Below are positions 53,450-62,692 of a DNA stretch of 64,000 bases, in pieces (position 1 is the first letter of the stretch; each line of letters starts with the position of its first letter). The DNA lies in assembly GCF_009765905.1 (NCBI RefSeq), contig NZ_LMUO01000015.1:979984-1043983 (forward strand). The letters are read 5' to 3'. The DNA is from Mucilaginibacter sp. L196 (GTDB lineage: Bacteria; Bacteroidota; Bacteroidia; Sphingobacteriales; Sphingobacteriaceae). Position numbers and translations under genes: made by a program. The notes below the pieces were generated by a model, which saw nothing but the letters and a program-made list of their open reading frames with translations, did not search any database and was not told where the DNA came from.

Positions 53450-56389
53450 ATGGATGTACATTTTCAAGCATTATTAAAATACTTCACCGGTGAAGTATTC
53501 TATGATAATTCGGTAAAACATTTGGCGGTTAAAGCGGCCTATGCAACAGATGCTTCAGTGTACCAGGAAATGCCTTTGGCTGTAGCGATGCCAAAAACTA
53601 CTGAAGATATACAACACCTGATAGTTTTTGCTCAAAAACATACTTTAACAATGGTTCCGCGGGCTGCAGGCACTTCACTGGCCGGGCAGGTAGTTAGCCA
53701 CGGAATAATTGTAGATATTTCCAAATACATGACATCTATATTGGAAATTAATGCTGAGGAAAAATGGGTAAGAGTTCAACCGGGTGTTATCCGTGATGAA
53801 CTTAATGTCTATTTAAAACCTTTTGGCTTAATGTTCGGGCCCGAAACTTCAACTTCAAGCAGGGCAATGATTGGGGGGATGATTGGTAATAACTCGTGCG
53901 GCTTACATTCAATGATATGGAAAAACACAAGGGACAATCTTTTAGAGGTAAGAGTTCTGCTATCAGATGCCAGTGAAGTTGTGTTTGGTAATTTGGATCA
54001 AAAAGAGATACAAAATATACGATCCAAACCAGGCGTGGAAGGCCGTGTTTATGATCAAATCGTAAGTATGCTTGAAAGCGAAATCAATCAATCTATAATA
54101 TCCGATAATTTCCCTAAGGAAAGTGTTACGCGTCGTAATAGCGGTTATGCATTAGATGCTCTTGTAAATCAACTAAATAATGCCAAACAATTAAACTTAT
54201 GCAGTTTAATTGCAGGATCAGAGGGTACGCTTTGTTTCGTAACAGAAGCTAAACTAAAACTTATTGATTTGCCTCCCGCGGAAGTAGGAATGGTTGCTAT
54301 TCATTGCAACTCACTACAGGAAGCCTTAGCGGCTAATCTTGTAGCAGTCCGATCGGGATGTGCTGCTGCTGAATTGGTGGATCATGTTATATTAGAAGAG
54401 GCTATCAATAATGCCGGACAAATAAAAAATCGTTTCTTTTTGATAGGGCAACCAAATAGTATACTAATGGTTGAGTTTTTTAGCGATACCAACGCCGGGC
54501 TGATTAAAAAATGTAATGATTTAATTGAAGAACTACAATCTAAAAATCTCGGGTATGCCTTTCCTATATTAACCGGTGAAGAAACCAAAAAAGCTTGGGA
54601 TTTGCGGAAATCCGGGCTTGGTTTGCTCAGAAATTTAAAAGGTGATGTTCAGCCGGTAAATTTAATTGAAGATTGTGCAGTGGCCGTGGATGATTTACCA
54701 GCCTATATAAATGATTTAGATCTGTTATTGCGTAAGCACAATATTACTTATTCATTGTACGCACATGCTGGCGATGGGGAGTTGCATGTGGAACCAATGA
54801 TAAATTTAAAATCGGTTTCCGGAAGGTTACTGTTTAAACAGATTCTTGAAGAAACAGCAACACTTGTAAAAAAGTATAAAGGCTCATTATCAGGAGAGCA
54901 TGGTGATGGCAGGCTTAGGGGGCAATATATTAGTTATGTGATGGGTAACGAAGTATATGACCTGTTTAAGCAGGTTAAGAATATATTTGACCCTAATGGT
55001 GTTTTCAATAAAGGTAAAATTACTGATACGCCTGATATGCTCGAAAGTTTGCGTTATCAGAATGATGAAACGGTTATAAGACAGCCTTCAAAAACTTTTT
55101 TTGATTTTTCTGAACAGGAAAACATGTTGCGTTTAACCGAAAAATGCAGTGGTTCGGGAGATTGCCGAAAAACTGAGGTAACAGGGGGGACGATGTGCCC
55201 AAGCTATATGGCAACTCGCAACGAAAAAGACACCACCAGGGCAAGGGCTAATATTTTGCGCCAGTACTTAACTAATGAACCTGAAGTTTTAGGGCAAGGT
55301 AAGGATGCCGAAATAGTAAAAGATGTGCTGGATCTTTGCATTGCCTGTAAAGGTTGCAAAATTGAATGCCCGTCATCGGTTGATATGACAAAACTTCGTG
55401 CGGAATTTTTGTATCACTATCAAAAAGTACATGGCATACCTTTTCGTTCTAAATTGGTAGGGAATTTTAGCAGGCAAATGCAACTGGCCTCAAAATTTCC
55501 AGGAGTATATAACTTTTTAGTAAATAATGATTTTTCCAGAAGAGTTATCAGCAAAATTTCAGGATTTCACCCGAAAAGGTCATTGCCAAATATCTCCAGA
55601 ATATCGTTAAAAAACTGGTGTTTAAATAGAAAGGAGCAAAAGGCAAGCAATAATGTAAACATGTCTGTTTATTTGTTTTGCGATGAGTTCACAAATTATA
55701 ACGACGTACAGACTGGTATTAAAACAATTTTATTACTCGAAAAGCTGGGTTATAATGTGATTATTCCTGAACATGTTGATAGCGGCCGCTCATATCTTTC
55801 TAAAGGCATGCTTGAAGAAGCAAAAATTTGTGCCGAGCGGAATGTAGAGCTATTATATAAACTAATTAGTAAAAACACACCGTTGATCGGAATTGAGCCC
55901 TCTGCTATTCTTTCCTTCCGGGACGAATATCCAGCGTTAGTAAATACAGATTTGCAGGATAAAGCCAAAGTTCTTAGTGCACATACTTTTTTGTTTGAAG
56001 AATGGTTTTATGAGGAAATAAAAGCCGGTCGAATATCATATTTAAGATTTACAGATCTGTCTCAAAAAGTTGTATTGCATGGTCATTGTCATCAAAAAGC
56101 CCTTTCTGATATCAATAAAGCAGAATTTATATTAGGATTGCCTAAAAATTTTAAGGTTCAAAGCCTGGCCACTGGTTGCTGCGGGATGGCCGGATCATTT
56201 GGTTACGAGAAGGAACATTATGATGTGTCATTAAAGATAGGAAACCTGGTATTATTCCCTTCCATTCAAAATGAACCCGAAACTACAATTATTGCGGCAT
56301 CAGGTACAAGTTGCAGGCATCAGATTAAGGATGGGACAAAAAAAATCGCATTGCATCCTGCTGAAATTTTATATGATGCACTGTTGTAG
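53450..56389 (+). CDS. FAD-linked oxidase/iron-sulfur fusion (D-lactate dehydrogenase type)
   Basis: The 979-residue protein fuses three parts. An FAD-binding domain of the PCMH type (about 30-210, with VPRAAGTSLAGQVV and NNSCGLHS) is followed by the FAD-oxidase C-terminal domain (about 270-520, with YAHAGDGELHVEP and GEHGDGRLRG). A ferredoxin-like domain has two Cys clusters (CSGSGDCRK...MCPSYMAT and CIACKGCKIECPSSVDM). At the C-terminus is a CCG-type heterodisulfide-reductase-like domain (HGHCHQKAL and TGCCGMAGSFGYE). Such fusions oxidise D-lactate or other 2-hydroxyacids to the 2-oxoacid at the membrane. MurQ releases D-lactate in the same locus, so D-lactate to pyruvate is the most economical assignment; D-2-hydroxyglutarate or glycolate cannot be excluded. 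Confidence 0.85.
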   Translation: MDVHFQALLKYFTGEVFYDNSVKHLAVKAAYATDASVYQEMPLAVAMPKTTEDIQHLIVFAQKHTLTMVPRAAGTSLAGQVVSHGIIVDISKYMTSILEINAEEKWVRVQPGVIRDELNVYLKPFGLMFGPETSTSSRAMIGGMIGNNSCGLHSMIWKNTRDNLLEVRVLLSDASEVVFGNLDQKEIQNIRSKPGVEGRVYDQIVSMLESEINQSIISDNFPKESVTRRNSGYALDALVNQLNNAKQLNLCSLIAGSEGTLCFVTEAKLKLIDLPPAEVGMVAIHCNSLQEALAANLVAVRSGCAAAELVDHVILEEAINNAGQIKNRFFLIGQPNSILMVEFFSDTNAGLIKKCNDLIEELQSKNLGYAFPILTGEETKKAWDLRKSGLGLLRNLKGDVQPVNLIEDCAVAVDDLPAYINDLDLLLRKHNITYSLYAHAGDGELHVEPMINLKSVSGRLLFKQILEETATLVKKYKGSLSGEHGDGRLRGQYISYVMGNEVYDLFKQVKNIFDPNGVFNKGKITDTPDMLESLRYQNDETVIRQPSKTFFDFSEQENMLRLTEKCSGSGDCRKTEVTGGTMCPSYMATRNEKDTTRARANILRQYLTNEPEVLGQGKDAEIVKDVLDLCIACKGCKIECPSSVDMTKLRAEFLYHYQKVHGIPFRSKLVGNFSRQMQLASKFPGVYNFLVNNDFSRRVISKISGFHPKRSLPNISRISLKNWCLNRKEQKASNNVNMSVYLFCDEFTNYNDVQTGIKTILLLEKLGYNVIIPEHVDSGRSYLSKGMLEEAKICAERNVELLYKLISKNTPLIGIEPSAILSFRDEYPALVNTDLQDKAKVLSAHTFLFEEWFYEEIKAGRISYLRFTDLSQKVVLHGHCHQKALSDINKAEFILGLPKNFKVQSLATGCCGMAGSFGYEKEHYDVSLKIGNLVLFPSIQNEPETTIIAASGTSCRHQIKDGTKKIALHPAEILYDALL

Positions 56390-56578
56390 CATTTTTGTTA
56401 ATGCTATATATGATTCATAATATATGCCGTAGATATTTTTGAGCAATCTAACCAAGGTAATGAAATACGGTATATGGAGGGTGTGCTATACATAATGCAT
56501 AACATGCCCTCCCCATTACGATCAACTACACGCCTCTCTCAAGAGGGAAACAATAAAAAAGTCGGCATACATAGATTG

Positions 56579-58963
56579 TTATTCTGTCTTCAAACTTTTT
56601 ATCGGGTTTGCCAATGCGGCTTTTATGGCCTGGAAGCTTACCGTTAGTAGTGTGATCAGCATAGCCCCGATAGCTGTAATGATAAATATCCACCAGGCAA
56701 CATCGGTATGATACTGATAGTTGTTCAGCCAGTTATGCATAAGGTAATAAGCCACAGACGAGGCTATAATTATTGAAATAAACATCAGTATGGCAAAGTC
56801 TTTCGATAGCAATTGCCACAGGGCGAACACTGAAGCGCCAAGCACCTTGCGTATACCTATTTCTTTAACGCGCTGTTCCGCCATAAATGATGCCATACCA
56901 AACAGCCCGAGGCAGGTGATAAATATAGCCAGGGCGGCAAAAACAGTAGCCAGCTTACCCAGGCGTTCCTCATTATTGAATTCTTTAGCATATTCCTGAT
57001 CAACAAAATGGTATTCAAAGGGCTGTTCCGGATTCTCGGTTTTTAACACAGAAGCGATGTTGTTAATAGCTTTGCCGGGGCTCATTTTCGGGCTGATCTT
57101 TAGCAATAAACAGCCTCCCGGGTCTTTCGCCAAAAAATAAACCATAGGTTGCACCTGTTCATAAGGCGACCGGTTAATGATGTCTTTAGTTAATCCTATG
57201 ATCCTAAACTGTTTGCCATCAAAGGTTATGTAGTTTTCTGTCGGTTTTTTCATGGTCATAAAATCAGCTGCAGCCTGGTTAATGATCACCGCTGATGAAT
57301 CGGAAAGGAATGACCGTGAAAAATCACGACCAGCGCTAAATCCCCAATCAATGGTTTTGCCATAATCGTATGTAATATTGTTCTGGCCGATATTGACATC
57401 CAGATTAGGGTCTTTTCCAGGCCATGCGACGCCGTTGGTAGTACCAGGAACTTGGGTAGGCGGGGAATCTGCTTCGGCCATTTCAGTTATCGTGCCGTTG
57501 CTTGCAAGGGCCTGTTTTATCGCATCAAAATGATTATGGATTTCTCTGGTTAGTATGGGTATGGTAACCAATCCATTCTGGCTATAGCCAACAGGGCGGT
57601 CTTTGGCAAAAAGTATCTGTCGGATAACTACAATGGTACCGATGATTAGCACAATAGAAACTGTAAACTGAAGTACCACCAGTACTTTACGCGGGGCTGA
57701 AGCCAGCCGCCCAACCCGGAACGCCCCCTTTAATACCTTCACAGGTTTAAATGACGACAGGTAGAGTGCCGGATAACTTCCTGTGATAATAGCGGTGATG
57801 AAACTGAGGCCAATTCCGGCGAGCCAAAACGCCGGGCTGTCCCATGGAATTACTATTTTTTTACCGGCGAGTTGGTTAAATGTTGAAAGACTTAACTTTA
57901 CCAGTAGTAACGAGGCCAAAAATGCCAGCAATACGCAAAGTAACGATTCACCGTAAAACTGGTATATCAATTGGTTGCGGGATGAACCTATTGCCTTGCG
58001 AACACCTACCTCGCGCGCGCGTTTCTCAGACCTGGCTGTGCTTAAGTTCATGAAGTTAATACAGGCCAGCAGCAGTACAAATACACCTACAGTACCAAAT
58101 AGCCACACATATTGTATTTCGCCACCGATACTTTTCCCGTCCTTAAATGCGCTGTACAAATGCCATTTACTCATTGGCTGCAGGAACAGCGCCGGTTTCG
58201 TTCTGGCTAAAACCGGTTTTAAATGCCGCAGCTTTACATCCCTGATTTTTAACGATACTTTGTCAAGGTCGGCATTATCAGCCAATTGAACATATAAATT
58301 AACAATGCCTGGCCCCCATGGCTCGCCCATTCCGCTCAGCCTGTATTCTGTTGCATAGCGGTCCCAGCAACCAATAAAAGCGATACCGGCAAGCGTGGTA
58401 TTTTCAGGCAGATCTGCATAAACACCGGCTACTTTCAGGTTATCTATATTATTATTCAACTTCAATACTTTAGCCATTGGGTCCTCATTCCCGAAAAATG
58501 CCTTAGCTGTCGACGCGGATATTAATATAGATGATGGGTCCTTTATAGCATCGCGCCTGCCCTCAAGCATATTTAGTGTGAACAGGTCCGGTCCACCGGT
58601 TTCCATAAAGGCACCTTGCTCGTTTAGTTTTTTGTCATTTAAAGCCATTATATAATCTCTCGGCATTGTCGACATTACTACAGACTTAAAATCGCTGCCA
58701 TAGCTTTTGCGTAGCTCGGCAGCCAAAGGCCACGGTACATGGAACCAGGTTTTTACTTCGCCATTAATCGTCGCATTTCCTATTACTTGGGCTATACGGG
58801 GATAATTAACGTGATACTTATCAAATGATACTTCATCCCAAATCCACAAACTGATTAGCATTACCACTGCCATGCCTACTGCAAGACCACCAATATTAAT
58901 AAGCGACAATACTTTGTTCTTAATAAGGTTGCGCCATGCAATTGTTAAATAATTCCTGAGCAT
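56579..58963 (-). CDS. FtsX/MacB-type ABC transporter permease
   Basis: The 794-residue inner-membrane protein has a first helix (TIAWRNLIKNKVLSLINIGGLA), a large periplasmic MacB-PCD domain and an FtsX unit (about 290-420, FVLLLACINFMNLSTARSEKRAREVGVRKAIG). A second periplasmic domain and a second FtsX unit follow, with RVKEIGIRKVLGASVFALW near residue 700. This two-unit form is common in Bacteroidota as multi-copy permeases, usually with a separate ATPase of the LolD/MacB type. No ATPase gene is adjacent. The substrate is unknown. A decayed C-terminus of a second copy lies just upstream at 59046-59130. Confidence 0.88.
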   Translation of the reverse strand: MLRNYLTIAWRNLIKNKVLSLINIGGLAVGMAVVMLISLWIWDEVSFDKYHVNYPRIAQVIGNATINGEVKTWFHVPWPLAAELRKSYGSDFKSVVMSTMPRDYIMALNDKKLNEQGAFMETGGPDLFTLNMLEGRRDAIKDPSSILISASTAKAFFGNEDPMAKVLKLNNNIDNLKVAGVYADLPENTTLAGIAFIGCWDRYATEYRLSGMGEPWGPGIVNLYVQLADNADLDKVSLKIRDVKLRHLKPVLARTKPALFLQPMSKWHLYSAFKDGKSIGGEIQYVWLFGTVGVFVLLLACINFMNLSTARSEKRAREVGVRKAIGSSRNQLIYQFYGESLLCVLLAFLASLLLVKLSLSTFNQLAGKKIVIPWDSPAFWLAGIGLSFITAIITGSYPALYLSSFKPVKVLKGAFRVGRLASAPRKVLVVLQFTVSIVLIIGTIVVIRQILFAKDRPVGYSQNGLVTIPILTREIHNHFDAIKQALASNGTITEMAEADSPPTQVPGTTNGVAWPGKDPNLDVNIGQNNITYDYGKTIDWGFSAGRDFSRSFLSDSSAVIINQAAADFMTMKKPTENYITFDGKQFRIIGLTKDIINRSPYEQVQPMVYFLAKDPGGCLLLKISPKMSPGKAINNIASVLKTENPEQPFEYHFVDQEYAKEFNNEERLGKLATVFAALAIFITCLGLFGMASFMAEQRVKEIGIRKVLGASVFALWQLLSKDFAILMFISIIIASSVAYYLMHNWLNNYQYHTDVAWWIFIITAIGAMLITLLTVSFQAIKAALANPIKSLKTE

Positions 58964-59045
58964 GTGATTTTGATTATATAATAATTTGTTAAACTGCCCC
59001 CTGAAAACTTCCCCAGGGAAGCATAGAGATATAAATTTACGGTTA

Positions 59046-59130
59046 TTACTCCGCTTTCAAACTTTTAACCGGGCTGGTAAGCAGCACAGCTTTTATAGCC
59101 TGGAAACTTATAAATATTAGTAAAACCGAA
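59046..59130 (-). pseudogene. C-terminal remnant of a second FtsX-type permease
   Basis: Read on the minus strand, this ends with FQAIKAVLLTSPVKSLKAE and a stop. That closely matches the end of the intact permease 56579-58963 (FQAIKAALANPIKSLKTE). Upstream of LLIFIS the similarity stops, so only about 25-28 codons of the paralogue survive. A tandem permease copy was evidently deleted here. Confidence 0.8.
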
Positions 59131-59419
59131 GATTTGTTCTTTAACAAAAAACGGAAGTCAGTTTTAAAATAGCTTTTTGAACATGACACTTAGTTTTTAC
59201 AGAAGTTAAAATAATATTTTGACTTGCTAATGTTATGCCATGTAAACAACGTTTTGATAGTGAGGTGTTTGTGTGAGATTCCATTAGCCAAAACCGTTCG
59301 GTTTTGATACAGCTATTGTCCGTTAATGAAAAGAAAACATAATTCCTCCTGGCTAAGCATCCACGCTTAGCTGTATTAAGTTGGAGTGTCTACACTTCCG
59401 CGAAAGTTAATATGCAAAC

Positions 59420-59451
59420 AAAAAAGCCGCACTACTTTCGTAAAGCGGCTT
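59420..59451 (-). terminator. minus-strand intrinsic terminator with GAAA tetraloop (copy B)
   Basis: On the minus strand the stem (59424-59451) reads AAGCCGC...GCGGCTT around an inner TAC-GAAA-GTA and is followed by a T run. It matches the copy at 6931-6962 at 35 of 38 positions. It may end the transcript of the nuclease-like genes to the right, about 250 bp away. Confidence 0.6.
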
Positions 59452-59704
59452 CGTAGCGGTAACGATAGGTATTTGAAACAGTTATCAAAGCTTTTAGAGG
59501 TTTTGGCTGAGATTTCTGAAAACAATGAAAAAAATAATAGTAACTGTAAATCCGGGGGCGCTGAAGATCAAATAATTAGCGATAAGGATATTTTTCTTCA
59601 TCCTGATAATGAGAACAATACGAAATAAAGTAAGACCGCCTATCGGATAAAAGTCGTTTGGCTGCGGTAATATCAACCTTATATTATGGCTGATAAAGCG
59701 CCAA

Positions 59705-60244
59705 TCAAAAATTCTCTGTCCAACTATACAATAATTCGCCATGACGATAGCGTTCATAATAACAGTTATGTTCTTGCCTGTTAATTTCCATGTAAATACC
59801 GACCTTATATCCACAAACATGCTCCGGATGTACAATCCCCCCAAACGACCATACCCGCTCATACGGAATAGCCGTTAACGCGCATAAGCTTCGTTTGTCT
59901 GACTGTTTTTCCGTCTCCCGCGCTGTGGATTTCTTCATTTCCAAAGCAAGTAAGTTATCGTGCTGCACCACCTCACCACGGCTGTGAATTAGCAAATCGC
60001 AAGTTATAGTGACAACAACTTCTTCTTTATTAATGATTGTTTTTACTTGCCCACCTTGTTTGCGATTGTATTCATTATCTACATGGTAATGAGACAATTC
60101 TGTTTTTTCCAATTCTCGTTCAATGTAATGTAGCAGACGCCCGCAAAGATTGCGTTCACTGACGTTATCCGTGATATTCTGTATCTCCCGCTGGAAGAAT
60201 ACCGGCAAAGCCGACATGAAAACTTCAAAAACAATATCTTCCAT
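59705..60244 (-). CDS. hypothetical protein with PD-(D/E)xK nuclease-type motif
   Basis: The 179-residue protein has an acidic helix containing E42 and E44 and a strand pattern in which D83 (TITCDLLIHSRG) is followed by E102-x-K104 (NLLALEMKKS). This D...ExK spacing is the signature of PD-(D/E)xK nuclease folds. The N-terminal RNLCGRLLHYIERELEK helix fits the fold as well. The C-terminus (GYKVGIYMEINRQEHNCYYER) is beta-rich. I cannot name the family. It is the last of four minus-strand genes that look like a restriction or defence cluster, 139 bp downstream of the DUF6602-like gene. Confidence 0.6.
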   Translation of the reverse strand: MEDIVFEVFMSALPVFFQREIQNITDNVSERNLCGRLLHYIERELEKTELSHYHVDNEYNRKQGGQVKTIINKEEVVVTITCDLLIHSRGEVVQHDNLLALEMKKSTARETEKQSDKRSLCALTAIPYERVWSFGGIVHPEHVCGYKVGIYMEINRQEHNCYYERYRHGELLYSWTENF

Positions 60245-60383
60245 TATGGCATTGGTTTAAATTAGATTAGTTGTCTCTGTTAAACAGAATTTATATTGAC
60301 CAATTTCACGAATCCATTTGGCATTATTAAAAACGTTTTTATATGGATATGATTCAACAAAAATGGAAAAATATAAAAAAAGC

Positions 60384-61217
60384 CTATTGCAACTCTTGAA
60401 GTTTGAAAATCAGTTTACCAGGCCTCCAGGGACGTATATGAAGTTTACCATCAATTATCCTATCTGTAGTGTAGGCATCGACCAAATAATAACCGATTCT
60501 AGGCACTCCTCTACTGTATTCTGTACGTGGAAGATCTTGTACAATTGTGGCCAGGAAGCTAATAACCTCTTCGTGAATATTGTTAGATTCATCATAGGCC
60601 ATGTGTATCCACCCCTGATCAGTAAAACAAAAAGAACCTTTTCCAGCGATACATACTTGCGAAATCACCGGTGCGGAATTCCATTTTGGATCAATTTTTT
60701 TATATGTAATTAGAAACGACTCCGGTGAATAATTTTTCATATCAGCCTGGAATATAAAAAGTCGATAATGAGGCTTTACAACAATTTGTGGATGGGGATT
60801 ATTATCGGAATCGTGAACTCCGGTAGTCAATATTAAATCACGTTCCAGGCCTGAGAATTTCTTGTAGGCATCGTCAATGTTTTTCTTAGAAAAACTACTT
60901 TTTACCTCAATGCAACTCAGAACAGATTCAAAGGGAAATATTGCAAGGTTATCATTCTGCGAAAAGAAAATGGGAGGCAGTAGATTTTGACTGTAAATAC
61001 AAATATCGATTTCATTAGATATTGAACCATTATAGTCAATAATTTTTCCCGTACCCATAGAAAAATTATTATTAAGCATTGGCTCAAGCAATTGGTGAAC
61101 AACTATTTCCCTGAGCCTTCCCGTTAAAAATGGATGCTTTATTTTCGACGCACTAATAGCGTCCAGCAGCCCTTTCTTGATATTGTCGTTTAAAATCGTT
61201 CTGTAGTAATCATTCAT
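60384..61217 (-). CDS. DUF6602-like protein, probable PD-(D/E)xK nuclease fold
   Basis: The 277-residue protein has the order E37 (GRLREIVV), D71 (SNEIDICIY), E104-x-K106 (SCIEVKSS), which fits a PD-(D/E)xK nuclease core. The stretch GTGKIIDYNG and the general layout match DUF6602, a family often found near restriction and other defence genes. The remaining 150 residues contain no known motif. Start at ATG 61217. Its neighbours are a second ExK-type protein and two larger genes. The substrate (DNA or RNA) is unknown. Confidence 0.65.
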   Translation of the reverse strand: MNDYYRTILNDNIKKGLLDAISASKIKHPFLTGRLREIVVHQLLEPMLNNNFSMGTGKIIDYNGSISNEIDICIYSQNLLPPIFFSQNDNLAIFPFESVLSCIEVKSSFSKKNIDDAYKKFSGLERDLILTTGVHDSDNNPHPQIVVKPHYRLFIFQADMKNYSPESFLITYKKIDPKWNSAPVISQVCIAGKGSFCFTDQGWIHMAYDESNNIHEEVISFLATIVQDLPRTEYSRGVPRIGYYLVDAYTTDRIIDGKLHIRPWRPGKLIFKLQELQ

Positions 61218-61345
61218 GCCATATCAGATTATGTATTTTAGGACCAGCCAGGGCCTGTAGCAGTCTCAACAATATATTTACAAAGGTTATTATATACACC
61301 CTACGTCAAGAGCGGTAAACTTCTCTAGCCGCTGGCCCCAATACT

Positions 61346-62692
61346 TTATTCCTGGTAAACGCTAATTTTAGAGTTTGTATACCACACTATGTCATTGCGT
61401 TCAATAGTTAATAATATGACTAACTCTTCCATCGTTGGGATTAAAAAGGACTCGATGAACTGTTTTATTTCCGGGGAAAGTGTTTCGTGCATTAAATGAA
61501 ATTCTGTTTCTCTGTTGTGAACCATAGAATTCCTGAACATATAGACAACGGTTGTATAAAATCCCACTATCGAATCAAGATTGATGGAGTTTAATACGTA
61601 TGAACGAACATCTTTTTTGTTAATTCTCAACAATGTAAACATGGCGTCGAGAACAGCATCAGTCATGCTTGCTCGTATGGCCGTTAGTCTTGCCAGCAAA
61701 AATTGTTTAAATCTGGTTCCGGGAGTATAATATAATTCAAATGCGTCAGTAAATAAAGATTTGAGTACTGCTTCTTCACCTTTATTTATGTTGTTGTATA
61801 ACCTCTGAAAATCTCTTATCGAAAATAAGCCAGCAGATGAGCTTTCAACCTGAACTATCTGAGTACGGTACATATCATTTTCTAAAACGTGATATAATCT
61901 TAAGTATTTGTCGATTAAATCCTTTTGATAATTGTATTCACTCAAAATCATTAATGTATCCACAAACTGATGGTAACCATTACCAATTTTAATTCTGTTC
62001 CGATTGAAAGTAGATGGAAGGTGAGCAACCTCGTAAGGCTGATGGGTAAACTTGCCTTCTATGATCATTTGAAACTTTATAAAAGCCAAAATTTCTTTGA
62101 TATTATAGTTTCTTTGAGCCTTAATTAAGATGAACGTACTGCTTGTCAAAGGAACAGAAACATCCAGTTTAGTGAGAAGGTATAAGATTAACACTTCAGA
62201 TATTACGCCTGAATTAAGGTGTTCTGCCAACACATTGATATCGGTCAGTGTTATCAAAAAAACCGAGTTAGTTAATTCATTCGTATCATGGTAGAAATAG
62301 TTCTTATGAATTAGTGCCCCCAAATTGATCGGAATCAATTTAAACATAGATGGCCTAAGTCTGTAGGTTGGTACTGTTGTCCAAATTGTAAACAGTGATT
62401 TGTACAGCGTTAAATAAGTCAAGATTTCCGCCTTTCTTGGCATTGAGTATGCCGGAAAATCGCTACTGAGGCCTTGCAAAGACTGAATGAGCAGATCTGC
62501 ACCTGGATAGATAAGTCCACCCGTGCGTGTTGCATCAATAATATTCTGTTCGTCTATTATTGTAGTGATTTTTGTTGAAAAGTTGGTCTTGTCAGCTCCA
62601 TTTAATGTCAGCTCAAAGGCATCTGCATCATCTCCTACAACACTGTCTAACAACAATAATAAATTATCATATAAGGCATTAATTGTTTTCAT
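61346..62692 (-). CDS. hypothetical protein, 448 residues, unrecognised
   Basis: I do not recognise a family. The protein is mostly alpha-helical and charged, without signal peptide or membrane segments. It contains a region with NSMVHNRETEFHLMHETL-like sequence near residue 400 (RNSMVHNRETEFH), which resembles the helical RNxxxH-like segments of some abortive-infection proteins; this is weak evidence. Its start overlaps the end of the 393-residue gene upstream by 14 bp, so the two are translationally coupled and probably act together. Confidence 0.6.
   Translation of the reverse strand: MKTINALYDNLLLLLDSVVGDDADAFELTLNGADKTNFSTKITTIIDEQNIIDATRTGGLIYPGADLLIQSLQGLSSDFPAYSMPRKAEILTYLTLYKSLFTIWTTVPTYRLRPSMFKLIPINLGALIHKNYFYHDTNELTNSVFLITLTDINVLAEHLNSGVISEVLILYLLTKLDVSVPLTSSTFILIKAQRNYNIKEILAFIKFQMIIEGKFTHQPYEVAHLPSTFNRNRIKIGNGYHQFVDTLMILSEYNYQKDLIDKYLRLYHVLENDMYRTQIVQVESSSAGLFSIRDFQRLYNNINKGEEAVLKSLFTDAFELYYTPGTRFKQFLLARLTAIRASMTDAVLDAMFTLLRINKKDVRSYVLNSINLDSIVGFYTTVVYMFRNSMVHNRETEFHLMHETLSPEIKQFIESFLIPTMEELVILLTIERNDIVWYTNSKISVYQE

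Larger units (their letters stand above)
58964..59704. other. 741-bp region with a permease remnant, small hairpins and a terminator
   Basis: Besides the permease remnant (59046-59130) and the minus-strand terminator (59420-59451), two short perfect hairpins are visible: AAAACCG/CGGTTTT at 59290-59305 and GCTAAGC/GCTTAGC at 59352-59371. An 80-codon open frame at 59386-59628 runs through the terminator and is not accepted as a gene. The rest holds nothing I can recognise. Confidence 0.5.

Noticed and set aside
59386..59628. 80-codon plus-strand open frame
   Set aside because: It runs through the terminator hairpin copy B and has no recognisable sequence.
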